Shown here one piece after another: positions 20,091 through 31,293 of a stretch of 64,000 bases of DNA (the stretch's first letter is position 1; each line of letters begins with the position of its first letter). This DNA is from Megascapheus bottae (Eukaryota > Chordata > Mammalia > Rodentia > Geomyidae). The stretch is from assembly GCA_024803745.1 (NCBI GenBank), contig JANJXV010000020.1, positions 18,640,777 through 18,704,776 on the forward strand, written 5' to 3'. The notes below the pieces were generated by a model. That model did no database searches and was not told the DNA's origin. It worked only from the letters and a program-made list of their open reading frames with translations. The position numbers were made by a program, and so were the translations under genes.

Positions 20091-22940
20091 TAGTATACTT
20101 TATGTTGTTATTTTAGAGTATATCATTCAACTTGCATTCTGGACACTCACTATACAGGAGTACCATGTCCCACCCACCATCTGAAGCATCCTAGGTTTTA
20201 GATTTGCCACGTCTTCTCTGTGACTATCCTTTTGGATCCAAGTTTGTGTGAGTAGGCTACAGGATTTTCACCCAACAAAACTGCTTAATGATACATTTTT
20301 TTTCAAAATGTATCACTCATGAAATGATCCATGACCAAATATGATAACTATGATTCAGTCAATCTGTTTATAGAAATGTTACTATGTTTGGACATTATCT
20401 GGCCCTTTCCTGTGCTCTATTTTCTGTTGAGAACAAGCTGTCTTATTCTCCCTTTTCAGTCTGCTGCAGATTGTTGTGCTTGCCCTGAATTCCTTTCTAG
20501 GGTAGCTATAACAAAGTACCACAGGCTGACATGCTTACAACCATAGGAATTTAGGATGTCTGAAAGCCAATAGTCCAAAATCAAGTTCCTAGGAGTAATC
20601 TTCTCTGCTGGACCTGAGGAAGGAAGCATTGGTTCCAGGCCTATCTTCTAACTTCTAATAAAGATATCTGTCTTCATCCTATGTTCCTTCCCACTATCTT
20701 CTCTTTGTTGTGTTTGTGCTCAACTTTGTTCTTAAAAGGATTCATGCCACCTGGAACCAGGGGCTACACTAATGATGCCATTTTAACTTAAATCTGAAGA
20801 GAACTGATTTCTACTTGTTTGTATTTTGAGACACTGAGGATAAAAAGTTCAGACTATCTTCTTTTGTTTGTTTTCAAGTGATGCAATCCCACCCCTAACC
20901 ATCCCTTGGTTTTTGAACCCCTTTATGCCAATGTACTTCTTTCTGGGCAGATCTTTCCCTTATCCTGTGGCCTGAGAAACTTGTAGCCTAGATTTTAAAA
21001 CTTTGGGTCTAATTTTGAAGATCATATCATTAAGCCTATTTGTTGACTGGCTTCACATCAAGTCTCCCATCACAAACTTTCACAGATTTGGAAACTTCTC
21101 CTTTATAGCATTTAGTACAATTTTTACCAAAGGATTAATTAAATGTGTATATTTCTTCCCAAAATATTAGCCCCATAAAAATCACAATGAGTCCTCATAA
21201 TTTTATTCTCTTGATTATCAGAGTCTAGAAAACACAGTTTACTATCAATATATGTATGCTATATAATACATTTTTCTTTCAATAATTTGTTCACGAATGA
21301 TTTCAAGTAACAGAATATTTGAAAGATAGAAGACAAATTGCTATTAAGGAGAAAAAGAACCACAAGAGTCTGATAACTTTATTTTGGTATGTATTATATA
21401 AAATTTAAGTAGAACTTTAACAAGCTTTGAATTCAGTATATTATAGGAAGATAGCCATATTTTTGTGTTTTAGATGAAACTAATTTTGTCCTAATATGTA
21501 AATCAATATGGTAATATGAGTGCAAAATCAATTCTTGAATGATTTTCAAAGGAAGAGATATTTTTCCTAATTTTGCCAGTTGTAGAAAATAAAAAAATAC
21601 CTCTGGCTATGTGCATACTCTAAACTAATTTTAATTAAAACATTCATATTCCTTTGCATGCTGCTGCCTCAGGTATAAACTAAAACAGAAGAAATAATTA
21701 AAAATATATAGGTATATAGAAATTTCCTATTATCAATATGAATATACAACACATAGCTACTAAAGAATTGACATATTTTGTGATAGAACAATAGAGTTGA
21801 TTGATTGGGGTGAGCTTTATTGGAAAGCAAATTTAGTTTAATTAATCCTAAATGACAAGTATGTATTGACAGGAAAGCTCTAGGCTTTTATAGGACTGCC
21901 TATAGTTTCAAAGGTTCAATTTGACAGGCAATTCTCACAATGATTATCAGCTGCCAATCCAATGCACCAAGTCTCCAATATGAATTCATTCTTTTCATTT
22001 ACTTATAAATCCAGAAAACTGAAAAAATAGATAGCTAGAGCAATGTGGATTCCTTCCCAAGATCTGAAATTACACTATTTTTACATTTCTATAAGCTAAA
22101 TGTTAATTCATATAAATTGGAAGTGAATTATTGTCAAGACCATTGATATTCATAATATAGACCATGTTTTTTTAGCCCAATGGTGATAAGAGATAGTTAT
22201 ACCTTTGAGATAACCTGAATGGTATCTACCTGAAATGGCCTAGTCATCAAGTACTGAGTTCCAGCTATCCTATCATCTATTTGTGGAAGAATAACTAAAA
22301 ATCAATCCATAGTTCTCTGAACTAACATTCTTGTCTTGTTTATTTAAAACTTTTAATACTAAGCTGAACTAATTCAAGCCAATTCTACAAATATTTTCTT
22401 CACAGATAAAAGGGAAACTAAAAGTCATTGGAACAACTCCCAACTCTGAAATACAGTTAGGAAAAGGAAAGAGGAAACAAAATATAATTTTTTCTCCACA
22501 GATTACTTTTTAAGTATTTCAGCAGTTTCAGTGACATCTGGTAAGTGTGAAGAAAGGAAGTTAAGGCAAAATTATGATTGTACTTATGAGCAGGACCAAT
22601 AGTACAATTTTAAATCAAATTGAACTTTGTTTGGCCAATTCTACCTGACTTATCAGAAGTAGGGAGACTACAAAAGAATAGACATTTTTGATTATTATCC
22701 AGTTCTTAGAAATCGCTATTCAAATTCTCATAGAAAGGCTAAAACCCAAACAAGTTTCTAATAAAAGCAATTTTAGACAATTACAATGTATAGATAATGT
22801 GACTCAAACTTACACATCTGTTGCTTGTCATAGAACTTCAGACTAAGCTTTATTGGCTATTTAGATATATGTTAGAAACTGTCCTCTCCAGATATCCAAT
22901 TTTCAGAGCTGCTTTTGATTAGCAAAATAATTAAGGGGCA
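20091..22940. other. Mostly unique AT-rich DNA
   Basis: A perfect 11-bp hairpin (TGATACATTTT at 20289-20299; AAAATGTATCA at 20305-20315) lies near the left side. No SINE or gene-like frame was seen. The segment at about 20490-20850 is described separately. Confidence 0.4.
20490..20850. mobile_element. Possible ancient mammalian interspersed repeat
   Basis: The blocks TAACAAAGTACCACAGGCTG, AGTCCAAAATCAAGTTCC and CATTTTAACTTAAA occur in the same order as in a common old mammalian repeat recalled from other genomes. The family name and orientation could not be fixed, so confidence is low. Confidence 0.35.
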
Positions 22941-23126
22941 TGGGCTGGGACTTTGGCCTAGTGGTAAAGTACTTGCTTAGCATGCGTTAGTACCACATAC
23001 ATAGAAAAAGCTGGAAGTGGTAAGTGGTGCTGTGGTTCTAGTGGTAGAGCGCTAGCTTTGAGGAAGCACAAAGGAGAGTGTTCAGGCCCTGAGCTCGAGG
23101 CCAGGACTGTCAAAAAAAAAAAAAAA
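22941..23126 (+). mobile_element. Family A SINE with B-box deletion
   Basis: The left half lacks the usual CACGAAGACCCGGGTTCGATTCC segment: CATGCG is followed directly by TTAGTACCACATAC. The pol III B box is therefore gone. The linker has a short GTGGTAA duplication. A TSD-like AAGGGGCAT / GAAGGGCAT flanks it. Confidence 0.85.
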
Positions 23127-23763
23127 ATGAAGGGCATATGAGGTTCCTGAGAAGAGGAACCGAAGGAAACAGCAAGGTGGAAACAATAGATGTTGGAGCT
23201 GGGAACAAATGATGTAGAGTTGAAGAATCGAGGGTTCTTGCCTTCGTCTAACCCAATACAAACAGCAAAAACTTGTGCCCATTCTAACTGAGCTTCTTTT
23301 TCAGCATTGGGGCCCAGAGTACCGCTTCCACGAGGTTAGATCTGAATGCCCTCAAATGAGCTGTTTTGCATTAGTTGACAAAGAGACAAAAATGTAGAAT
23401 AATTGATGAGGAGGGAGATTGACACCCCTGGGACCTCCAGTGAAAACCAGGGCTTTTTTCCGGGATAGAACAGGGAGAGGCAGTGACTCTCCAGGTGCAC
23501 TGACAGGGGGAAGCCAGAGGCAGTGCCAGCAGGATCCTGAGTCCTGGCCAGTTTATGTTGCAGCTACTTAGAAAAGTAGTTACTACATCTTTTTTGTTCC
23601 TAAGAATCCATTGTGCTCTCTTAAAAAAATGGAACAAAGTTGCAAGCTACACAAAACCTTATACACAACTAGGTGGCATATTCAGACTAGGATCTGAGGT
23701 TCCATGCTCAATGGCAGCCAATCCAAGAAAGCCCAGGAGAACTTTCTCTCCATTTGTCCATTA
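23127..23763. other. GC-richer unique block
   Basis: The stretch 23300-23560 is visibly richer in G and C than its surroundings, with open frames on both strands (23371-23637 minus; 23555-23764 plus). No domain was recognised. It could be an old repeat or part of an untranslated exon. Confidence 0.3.
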
Positions 23764-23870
23764 AAATATCAAGTTGTGCTGTGGCTCAAGCCATAGAGAA
23801 GTAGCCTTAAAAGGCTCAGGCTCTGAGTTCAAGACTTATTACCAACACCCACACATACACTGAAAAAAAT
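23764..23870 (+). mobile_element. Fragment resembling the ID-like right part of a SINE
   Basis: GTGCTGTGGCTCAAGCC, GTAGCCTTAAAAGGCTCAGG and TGAGTTCAAG in order match the family B right half, followed by a short A-rich end. It is degenerate and short. Confidence 0.55.
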
Positions 23871-26049
23871 TACAAATGTAACTGGGTATGTAACTTTTGA
23901 CAAATCTAGTTAGAATGGTTATTATTATTTTATTTAGTCTTCATATTTCACTAGAACATATAAGTGACTTTTTAAAAGGATTTGTAATACATCTTAGGTA
24001 AAGCTAAGCAATGCAGACTTCTCAAATAAATAATACAACTAATTCTTTTCAACTTTAGAAAAAGGGTCAACATAATGAAAAGCTTTAAAAATATATGCCT
24101 GTTTATAAATTATACTTGCTACTACTATGCATTAGAGCTATTAACATTTTATATTGCATGTTCTATAACATGAGACATTTTTCATTTTCACAATAAGTCA
24201 ACATGGAATGAGTATATCCTTAAGGTTATAAACATTTTTCAACTGTCATTATTCATTTTGTTGTTGTGATGAATTTGTTTTATTATACTAGTAATTCAGC
24301 CTTGCTGAAGACTTCAAAATAAAATAATTTATAAATTAACTATTGAATTCCCTCTGTAGAAACCACAGTTGGAAAATTTGTTGCATATTTTTAAACCCTG
24401 CTCTGTATGTATAAATCACACATGCATGTGTATTTTGTATTAGAACAGTTTCATTTTCCTTTTCTTAAGTACAGGGGTTTGAACTCCAATCTTGTGCTTG
24501 GGCTGGCCTTGAAACATCTGAGTGGTATCCCAGCCCTTCTTTTTGCTATTTATTTAGAGCAAGCTTTTCTGCTTATACTAGCTTCAAATCTTTATACTCC
24601 AGAGCTTGGCCCTCTGAGTAGCTAAGAGTGAGCTGTAAGTGGGTGGATCCACAAAGCTTGGTATACATGTAATATTTATATACTCTTTCTACACTGTATT
24701 TCCCCACATACACGCTCAAGAATATTGCAGAGCCTATATCAATTTGGGCACATACTTCTTTAAGTTCTACCATTCTCCTTAGGAATGTATCATAACTTAT
24801 ATTCATAAATACTTGGACTTTTCTATTATACCCAATAATCACATGTTGAAACCAACCTGAAATTGTTATATTTATCTAGTCTCTTTCTTCTTATAGTAAT
24901 ATTGTAATGATAATGGTAGATATAGTCTTTTAAAATGGTGCTTTTAGAAACATTTCACTTTGAAATAACTTTCTATTTTTCACTTTTAAAAATATCTATA
25001 TTTTAAATACCCCTTACCACGCAATCACTAAGTCATATGGTAATATCATCATGAAGATTAAAGTATTATGGACAACTACAATGGGCAGCAATTTCTCTCA
25101 TGAGTTCTAGGGCACTTGAGTTCTTGCACAATGAGGAGGATTTAAATATTAAAGAATACTAATTTTAAAACTTTAAAAAATATATCTGTATGAACATTTT
25201 CAAAAGGCACAAAGTTGTAAAACCCTAAAATGAAGGAAGAGTAGAGAGCAAACTGGAGGTCTAATCACTGAAGGGACAGATGGCACTTTAATTTTCATAT
25301 GCACTGAGATGAGACAAGAGTTGAGACAGTTTTGTAATATTTTTAAATGAATTGGAAACACAACAATGAGCAGATAGCGTAAGGATATAGGATAAACAAA
25401 CATAAGATAGAGGAATAGACTTCATAGCATGGAAATCCAAGGAGGTGGAAGCATAGAACTTTGTGAGAAGGGGCAGAATTCAATCAATACACAGAGAGGT
25501 GGAATCTAAAACCAGGTCTAAAAGAGAGATACAAGAAATTTTAGCCACTAGAAAATAAAATGAAGTATTAGTAGAGATTGTTCCTTAGGATAAATCTAGT
25601 CCTAGAAGTCAGTTAACTATCAAAAAAAACCAAGCAAACAACAAAAAAGGGGACACAAAATGTTTTTTTTTTTCCTTTTGGAAGAAAATCATGTAGAGAG
25701 AGATGGAGTATAATGGACTTCAAGTCCAGAGCCTAGCACAATAGAACTGTGTTCCACAGGGTGTGCAAAGAGCTGAAGGGGGAAATTAATGACACTGATT
25801 AAAAAAAATAACTCAGATTCAGAAACCGACTCTGGAATACCTCAAAGGGTTTTTTTTTTTTTTGTAATCTAAACCTGTTTTCCTCCAAAATCTTTAACAT
25901 TGTTTGCCCAGGTTAGTAGGGGCAGTTTTACAAATTGTTTTTCTAAAGGGAAGTATTTCTATGTCTAAATTGTTTTCAGTCTCTCTTGATAATATCTTGT
26001 GAATATCTAGTTTATAATAATTCAAAGACATAGTGCTAAAATTTGAGTA
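23871..26049. other. Unique AT-rich DNA with a possible relic SINE
   Basis: No gene was recognised. A weak minus-strand SINE-like stretch at about 24450-24625 (GGGGTTTGAACTCC, CTCTGAGTAGCTAAGAG) may be an old B-type copy, but it is too degraded to call firmly. Confidence 0.35.
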
Positions 26050-26130
26050 GCAGTGTACCTCCTCAAAACTGGGTTATAGTCTTTTACTTTATGACCATCC
26101 TTAGATCTCAGTTTCCTCATCAGTGTGAGG
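26050..26130 (+). mobile_element. Possible MIR fragment
   Basis: TTTACTTTATGACCATCCTTAG followed by TCTCAGTTTCCTCATCAG resembles the conserved 3' core of the ancient tRNA-derived MIR SINE. The fragment is short and diverged. Confidence 0.45.
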
Positions 26131-27253
26131 TGTACACTGAAGAAAACATTCAATAGTCATCTTGAGCTCACAGACTGACCTGTCACCACTCTGTGAGACT
26201 CTGGCTTTCTCACATAGACCTGGTCATCCTGCTTGGGGTGCTTAGCACTGTGCACATTTAGAGGATGGGGTCTGGAAAAAATACATTTTGGAAACAATGT
26301 TATTTGGCACTTGTAGGTTTAAGAAGGAAGAATGGACACAGCAAGCTGATTTACAAGCAGATGGAGAATTGGAGGCAACAGAAGAATCAAGAGAGAACCT
26401 CAGTGTTCAAGGACTTGGGACAGAGAGCAGTATTTGCCGGGGCCTTTATTGCAGTTTCAAGTTAGCCTATGTGCAGCCAAATCATATGGCTCCTTCCTCT
26501 AAGAGACCTTTGAGAAACCTTGGCTCTTTTCAAATAAGTCACACTGCCAAAAATGCAAGGACAGCTCTACACTGGGCTGTAGACAACTTTGGGACAAAGG
26601 CCATCAAGCCCAGTAGCTAAACCAGAGCTCCTCGTTCTTACATAATATCTTTAAAGTAATTCCTGTACAAAGCCCAAGCAGCACCAGCCAATGCTTTGTT
26701 TTAATCTGGTCTATTTCTCTAAAATATTGAATGCACACTCATCATAAAGACTATCCTGTGTGCTGCAGCCTAGAGATTACTTTTATATAATTTTGGGTCT
26801 CTTTCAATTTGAAAATCATCTGGGAATTGGTCGTAGCTGATAAGAGAAAATCATGTTCATAGTTGCTCTCAAAATTAAAAGATACTTTAAGGTAATGATT
26901 CCTGATTTGTGGGATAGGCTTCTGGAAGTAATTACAGAGATAATCCTGATCTCTTTAATTTACTGTAAGAAAATTACCTGTAACTCTATCTGGAAACTCC
27001 AATCTGTTCTAATTTTATAATAGCTATCCACAGTGTTCAAGATTTTTTAAAAAGCCTTCAAAATTCTAAAACATTATCAACACACATTTAAAAACCAGAA
27101 ATAACACAATCAAGAGTGACATTTTATATTTGCATGCATTGGGTGAACAAATTAGTGCACTAGTGACCGAGTTTAATTGTTAGAGAGATAGCTTTGGAAT
27201 ATTAATATATACACTTTCTGTGTATGAGAAAACCTTTTTTTCCTAGGGCACCT
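26131..27253. other. Unique sequence, no supported gene
   Basis: Two overlapping plus-strand frames (26265-26465, 66 codons; 26288-26620, 110 codons) are the longest non-repeat frames here. Neither shows a recognisable domain, and their overlap in different phases suggests chance. Confidence 0.35.
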
Positions 27254-28026
27254 AAAGCATATTAAATATTTTCTCATATATTTTTATTGTAATTAATAGA
27301 AGGATAACATTATATTCACCAGATAGAAGGTGCATTACTTCACATACATTGATACCCTTTCTCATGTCTTGGTCCCCATTTCCCTTCCCCACCCCCACCC
27401 CTCATCTTGTTTTCCTCCCTTCCCTATCAGACTTCAAATACCCAAATACACATATATACAATATATCAAAATAACCAGGCGAAATATTGTAACAATATGA
27501 GATAACCAAGGGACAGCAAAAGGGATGAGAGATAACACAGTACATTAAAGACAACAATCATTCATTATATGGTTTTGTTTCTATATCCTGGAGGTCCTTT
27601 CATTTAGCGTCATACTGTATGGCCTTATGTATCTTGGTTTTGCTCAATTGTAAATCTCTGCTAGGAGAGCCCAAGGTTTCTACTCATTATGACAGATGTG
27701 GGAGTTTCTCAAAAGACTTAACATAGAGCTCCCCTATAACCCAGCAATTCCACTATTTGGCATTTACCCACTCCTCCAGAAACAAGGACATCCTAAAGCC
27801 ACTAGCACAACGATGTTCCTTACAGCACTATTTACCATAGCAAAGATATGGAACTAACCCAGATGTCTCTCAGTTGATCCACTGATCAACAAGATGTGGT
27901 ATTTATACACAATGGAATTCTATGCTGGTGTCAGAAAGAATGACATCGCCCCATTTGTAAGGAAGTGGAAAGACAGAAAAAATCATATTAAGTGAAGTAA
28001 GCCAGACTCAAAGCATACTAAATATT
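27254..28026. mobile_element. Twin-primed L1 (internal inversion) with 17-bp TSD
   Basis: TSDs AAAGCATATTAAATATT (27254-27270) and AAAGCATACTAAATATT (28010-28026) differ at one base. Inside, 27271 to about 27693 is the L1 3' UTR and 3' end on the minus strand. From about 27693 to 28009 lies the adjoining upstream ORF2 segment in plus orientation. Compared with the 14319 copy, only about 30 bp are missing at the inversion point (between ACTCAAAG and GTCATAAT). This is the classic product of twin priming. Confidence 0.92.
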
Positions 28027-29538
28027 AAAATAAATTATTGAGGAGAAAAATATCATTTATTTTAAAGGCCTAAAGGTAATTTTCAAGTATTTTATTTTGG
28101 AAAATAAATTCCAGATTAATAATTAAAACTAATAATAAAATATTCCTTTCTAGACAAACTTAACCATGAAAGTTTATGAAAAAAAATATGCTTGTAAAAA
28201 AGAATATGTAGCATGTTTTATTTCAAAACAGTGTTTGTGGAGTGTAACTGGTATATCAGTCCTTCATTGAGAAGGATTTCAGTAACAATTTGTTTTTCTT
28301 CCCAAGCTAGGCTCCACCTATTTCCAGGATCACAGATATGAGCCTCTGGTGCCCAAACAGCATTAATTTGTAAGTATAAATATTACATATAAATAAGTTA
28401 TATGCATAAAGCTACTAATAAATCATATAAATGACTTCTTGCAATTTGTTTTTTCGTATAATTGTTTTTTAAATTAGAAGAACTTGTTTGTTAAATGAAA
28501 AGTAGGAGTAAAAATCTCTTAGTTTTCTAATTGAATGAGCAATGAAAAAGTAAAAATTCAGATGTTGCTGAGTTGAGGGAGACACAAGAATGCGATAAGA
28601 GATGAGGGTGCCAAAATGGAAGCAGCTAAGCAGTACTCTGCTGATAAGCTACTGTGCAAGTTAAGAGCCTGATCAAGATACATAGAACTAATAAATTGAC
28701 ATGTTCAATGAAAAAAGAGAACATTAGTTTTTGTTACTTCCAACAGAACACTTCTCATTAAATTCAGGAGCTGTTTGTTCCCAATCTAAAACCACTGGGG
28801 TTGGTTGAGGATTCTGGCTGCTTTAACATTTTAAGTCTGGGTTTTCCTCTGCCCTCTCTGCCTCCCCTGCTTCTTCTTTTGCCCTTCTTTCTCATTTACT
28901 CTCAAAAGACAATCACTTGGTGTTGCTGAACATTAGAGTTTTGTGCTCAGCTATTCATTTCCAGTTATGGCTATCTCTGAAAACTATTTTTTAAAATGAA
29001 GAAAGGATTTCTGGGGACTTAGCACAGTGAAACTAAGATAAATGATGTTTTCTGAGCAGCTACCTTACAGAAAACACCACAGTTGAAGCAACAATGCCTG
29101 TGAGAAGAGGGGTAAGAGGAATATAAAGCAGTTAGTTTTCTATCCCTAGGGTCAAATTTTAATTGCCATGTAACTTTGGTAATATGTTCCTAATATGAAT
29201 CACAGTTTTTCTAACAAAAACAAGATCAGGATGAAGGCAAGCATCCTGTCTATGAATTCCACCGGGAAAGATTCTCATGTTGTTTTAAAATGTAAAGGCC
29301 AATGCCAACCAAAACAAATGGAAGTACAAATATGCAAGAAGAAACTTTGCATTTTAATATAATGACAAAATTTATAGACTATCTTCCCAAAAGTCTTGTG
29401 TTCACATACAATTACATTTCTCAAATTAATAATGAAGTGTGCTACCAAAAGAGCTATGCCACATATTAATTACGTGAGGCTGAAATGAAATAAAACTATA
29501 CCATTCTAAAGATTTAATAGCATTCAATCTGCAAATAA
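28027..29538. other. Unique AT-rich DNA
   Basis: A fragment resembling the end of a SINE (CAGATATGAGCCTCTGG, near 28330) is too short to call. No gene was recognised. Confidence 0.4.
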
Positions 29539-29606
29539 AATTATGATTCAGAGCTTTAATTAAGACATTACATACTAATTTTCCCTGGATGCTCTGAATC
29601 ATAATT
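29539..29606. repeat. 16-bp perfect inverted repeat, 36-base loop
   Basis: The left arm AATTATGATTCAGAGC (29539-29554) and right arm GCTCTGAATCATAATT (29591-29606) are exact reverse complements. As RNA this would fold into a 68-nt stem-loop, near the size of a microRNA precursor but with a shorter stem than usual. It could also be a relic of a small DNA transposon with terminal inverted repeats. Confidence 0.85.
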
Positions 29607-30084
29607 ACTTCATGCATGGGTGGGTGCCTAAATTGTTTTAATAGAATTTAGTATGTGTCTTGGTGTCTCTAAGGAGCCTTTAGTCTATAGTTTTACTTTT
29701 TATAAAATCACCCATATTCTTACTACAATATTAGAAAAATTTTATATACATTTAAAATGAATATGCTTAACCATAATTATGTACACTTAATTATGAACCT
29801 AATTTACCTATGTACCTCACTACCTCTAGAAACATAAAGCAAAAAGTAAAAGAAAGCAATGTCTACTGCCCACATTTCTTTTCCTGACTGCACATGAGAC
29901 ATGACTTTCAAACATTTGTTGTCATTGTTATTTTTAGCCTGTAAACTTGTACTTTTGTTAGCCATCTGATTTCAGTGTTCCATTACTTAATTGAAAAAAG
30001 ATGATATCTAAGATGGTGAGAAATGAAGACCGTAATCTGAACAGCAGCTCTCCATGGTCAATCTGGTTGACTTTTTAATAGTAC
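29607..30084. other. Unique AT-rich DNA
   Basis: No gene or repeat was recognised up to the LTR boundary. Confidence 0.4.
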
Positions 30085-30564
30085 TGTCAGAGTTTTTAGT
30101 CCTCGGTCCCTCCCGACCTGCAGGAGGAATAGGGAGAACATGCCCCGACCAGGATGAGCCCAGAAATGAGAGGGCCGACTGACCCTGACTGCCACACCCA
30201 GCCCTCCCTTGCTGGAGGACAAACAGATATGTCAGGGAGACCTGTCAAGGCAGGAACTCATTTATTGAGAAGGTCCATTCAGCTAATATAGGGTACAGGA
30301 GCCTATCAGCACAAAGGTGGGCAGGGCGGAGGAGGTCCACATGTTTACTCTCACTATAGGTCTCAGCAGAGAGTGATAAAGCAATAACACATTCATACCC
30401 AATAGTAATCAAGTCTCAGCAGAAAGTGATTCACAGTACCGAGGATATAGCGCAAAGTTAGGCATGGTGTTCATTCATACATGACAGCTCATTTCTTTAT
30501 GTGGTTATCTTATTCAGTGATGCAGATTCATGGGCCAGCCTGACCCTGCTCTTGGCTCCCAACA
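30085..30564 (-). mobile_element. IAP-like (ERV class II) solo LTR
   Basis: Read on the minus strand the LTR begins TGTTGGGAGCCAAGAGC, the same start as the plus-strand LTR at 36508 and as rodent IAP LTRs. It ends ACTCTGACA at 30085. AATAAA lies at 30261-30266 (minus strand), and the R/U5 side is GC-rich. Flanks AGTAC (30080-30084) and AGTAT (30565-30569) may be a decayed TSD. No internal viral genes are present, so it is a solo LTR from recombination. Confidence 0.75.
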
Positions 30565-30927
30565 AGTATTACTCTTTTAAGTCACCTAGTATGTCAACCA
30601 AACCCACCTCTTTGAAAATGATTGTGACACTGAGTACTATGAGCCCTATGATAGGTGCTGATTTATTTGCCATTTACAACCAGTGATATTTACAACCAAG
30701 GAGCTCCAAAAAGTTTGCTTATTCAGTGTCCCTCCCAGAGAATTTGAGACTCTGACAACAGCTGTAGTCTTACAGATCTGCTTTGAAATTTCCCTACTGA
30801 ATTCTATAGTGACTTATTTTACAGACTTATTTATTTTATAGCACATTTTATTAATTATTTTATTTTCTCCCAATATCAGACTCATACAATATTGTTTCCA
30901 TTGAGCAAATCTCTAAATCTCTGCCTG

Positions 30928-31293
<366 letters not shown>

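Noticed and set aside
24450..24625. SINE-like stretch on the minus strand
   Set aside because: Only two short blocks match family B and spacing is off. Too degraded to call as a feature.
26265..26620. Two overlapping plus-strand frames of 66 and 110 codons
   Set aside because: No recognisable domain, no codon bias that could be judged, and two different phases open over the same bases. Likely chance, though a translated search would settle it.
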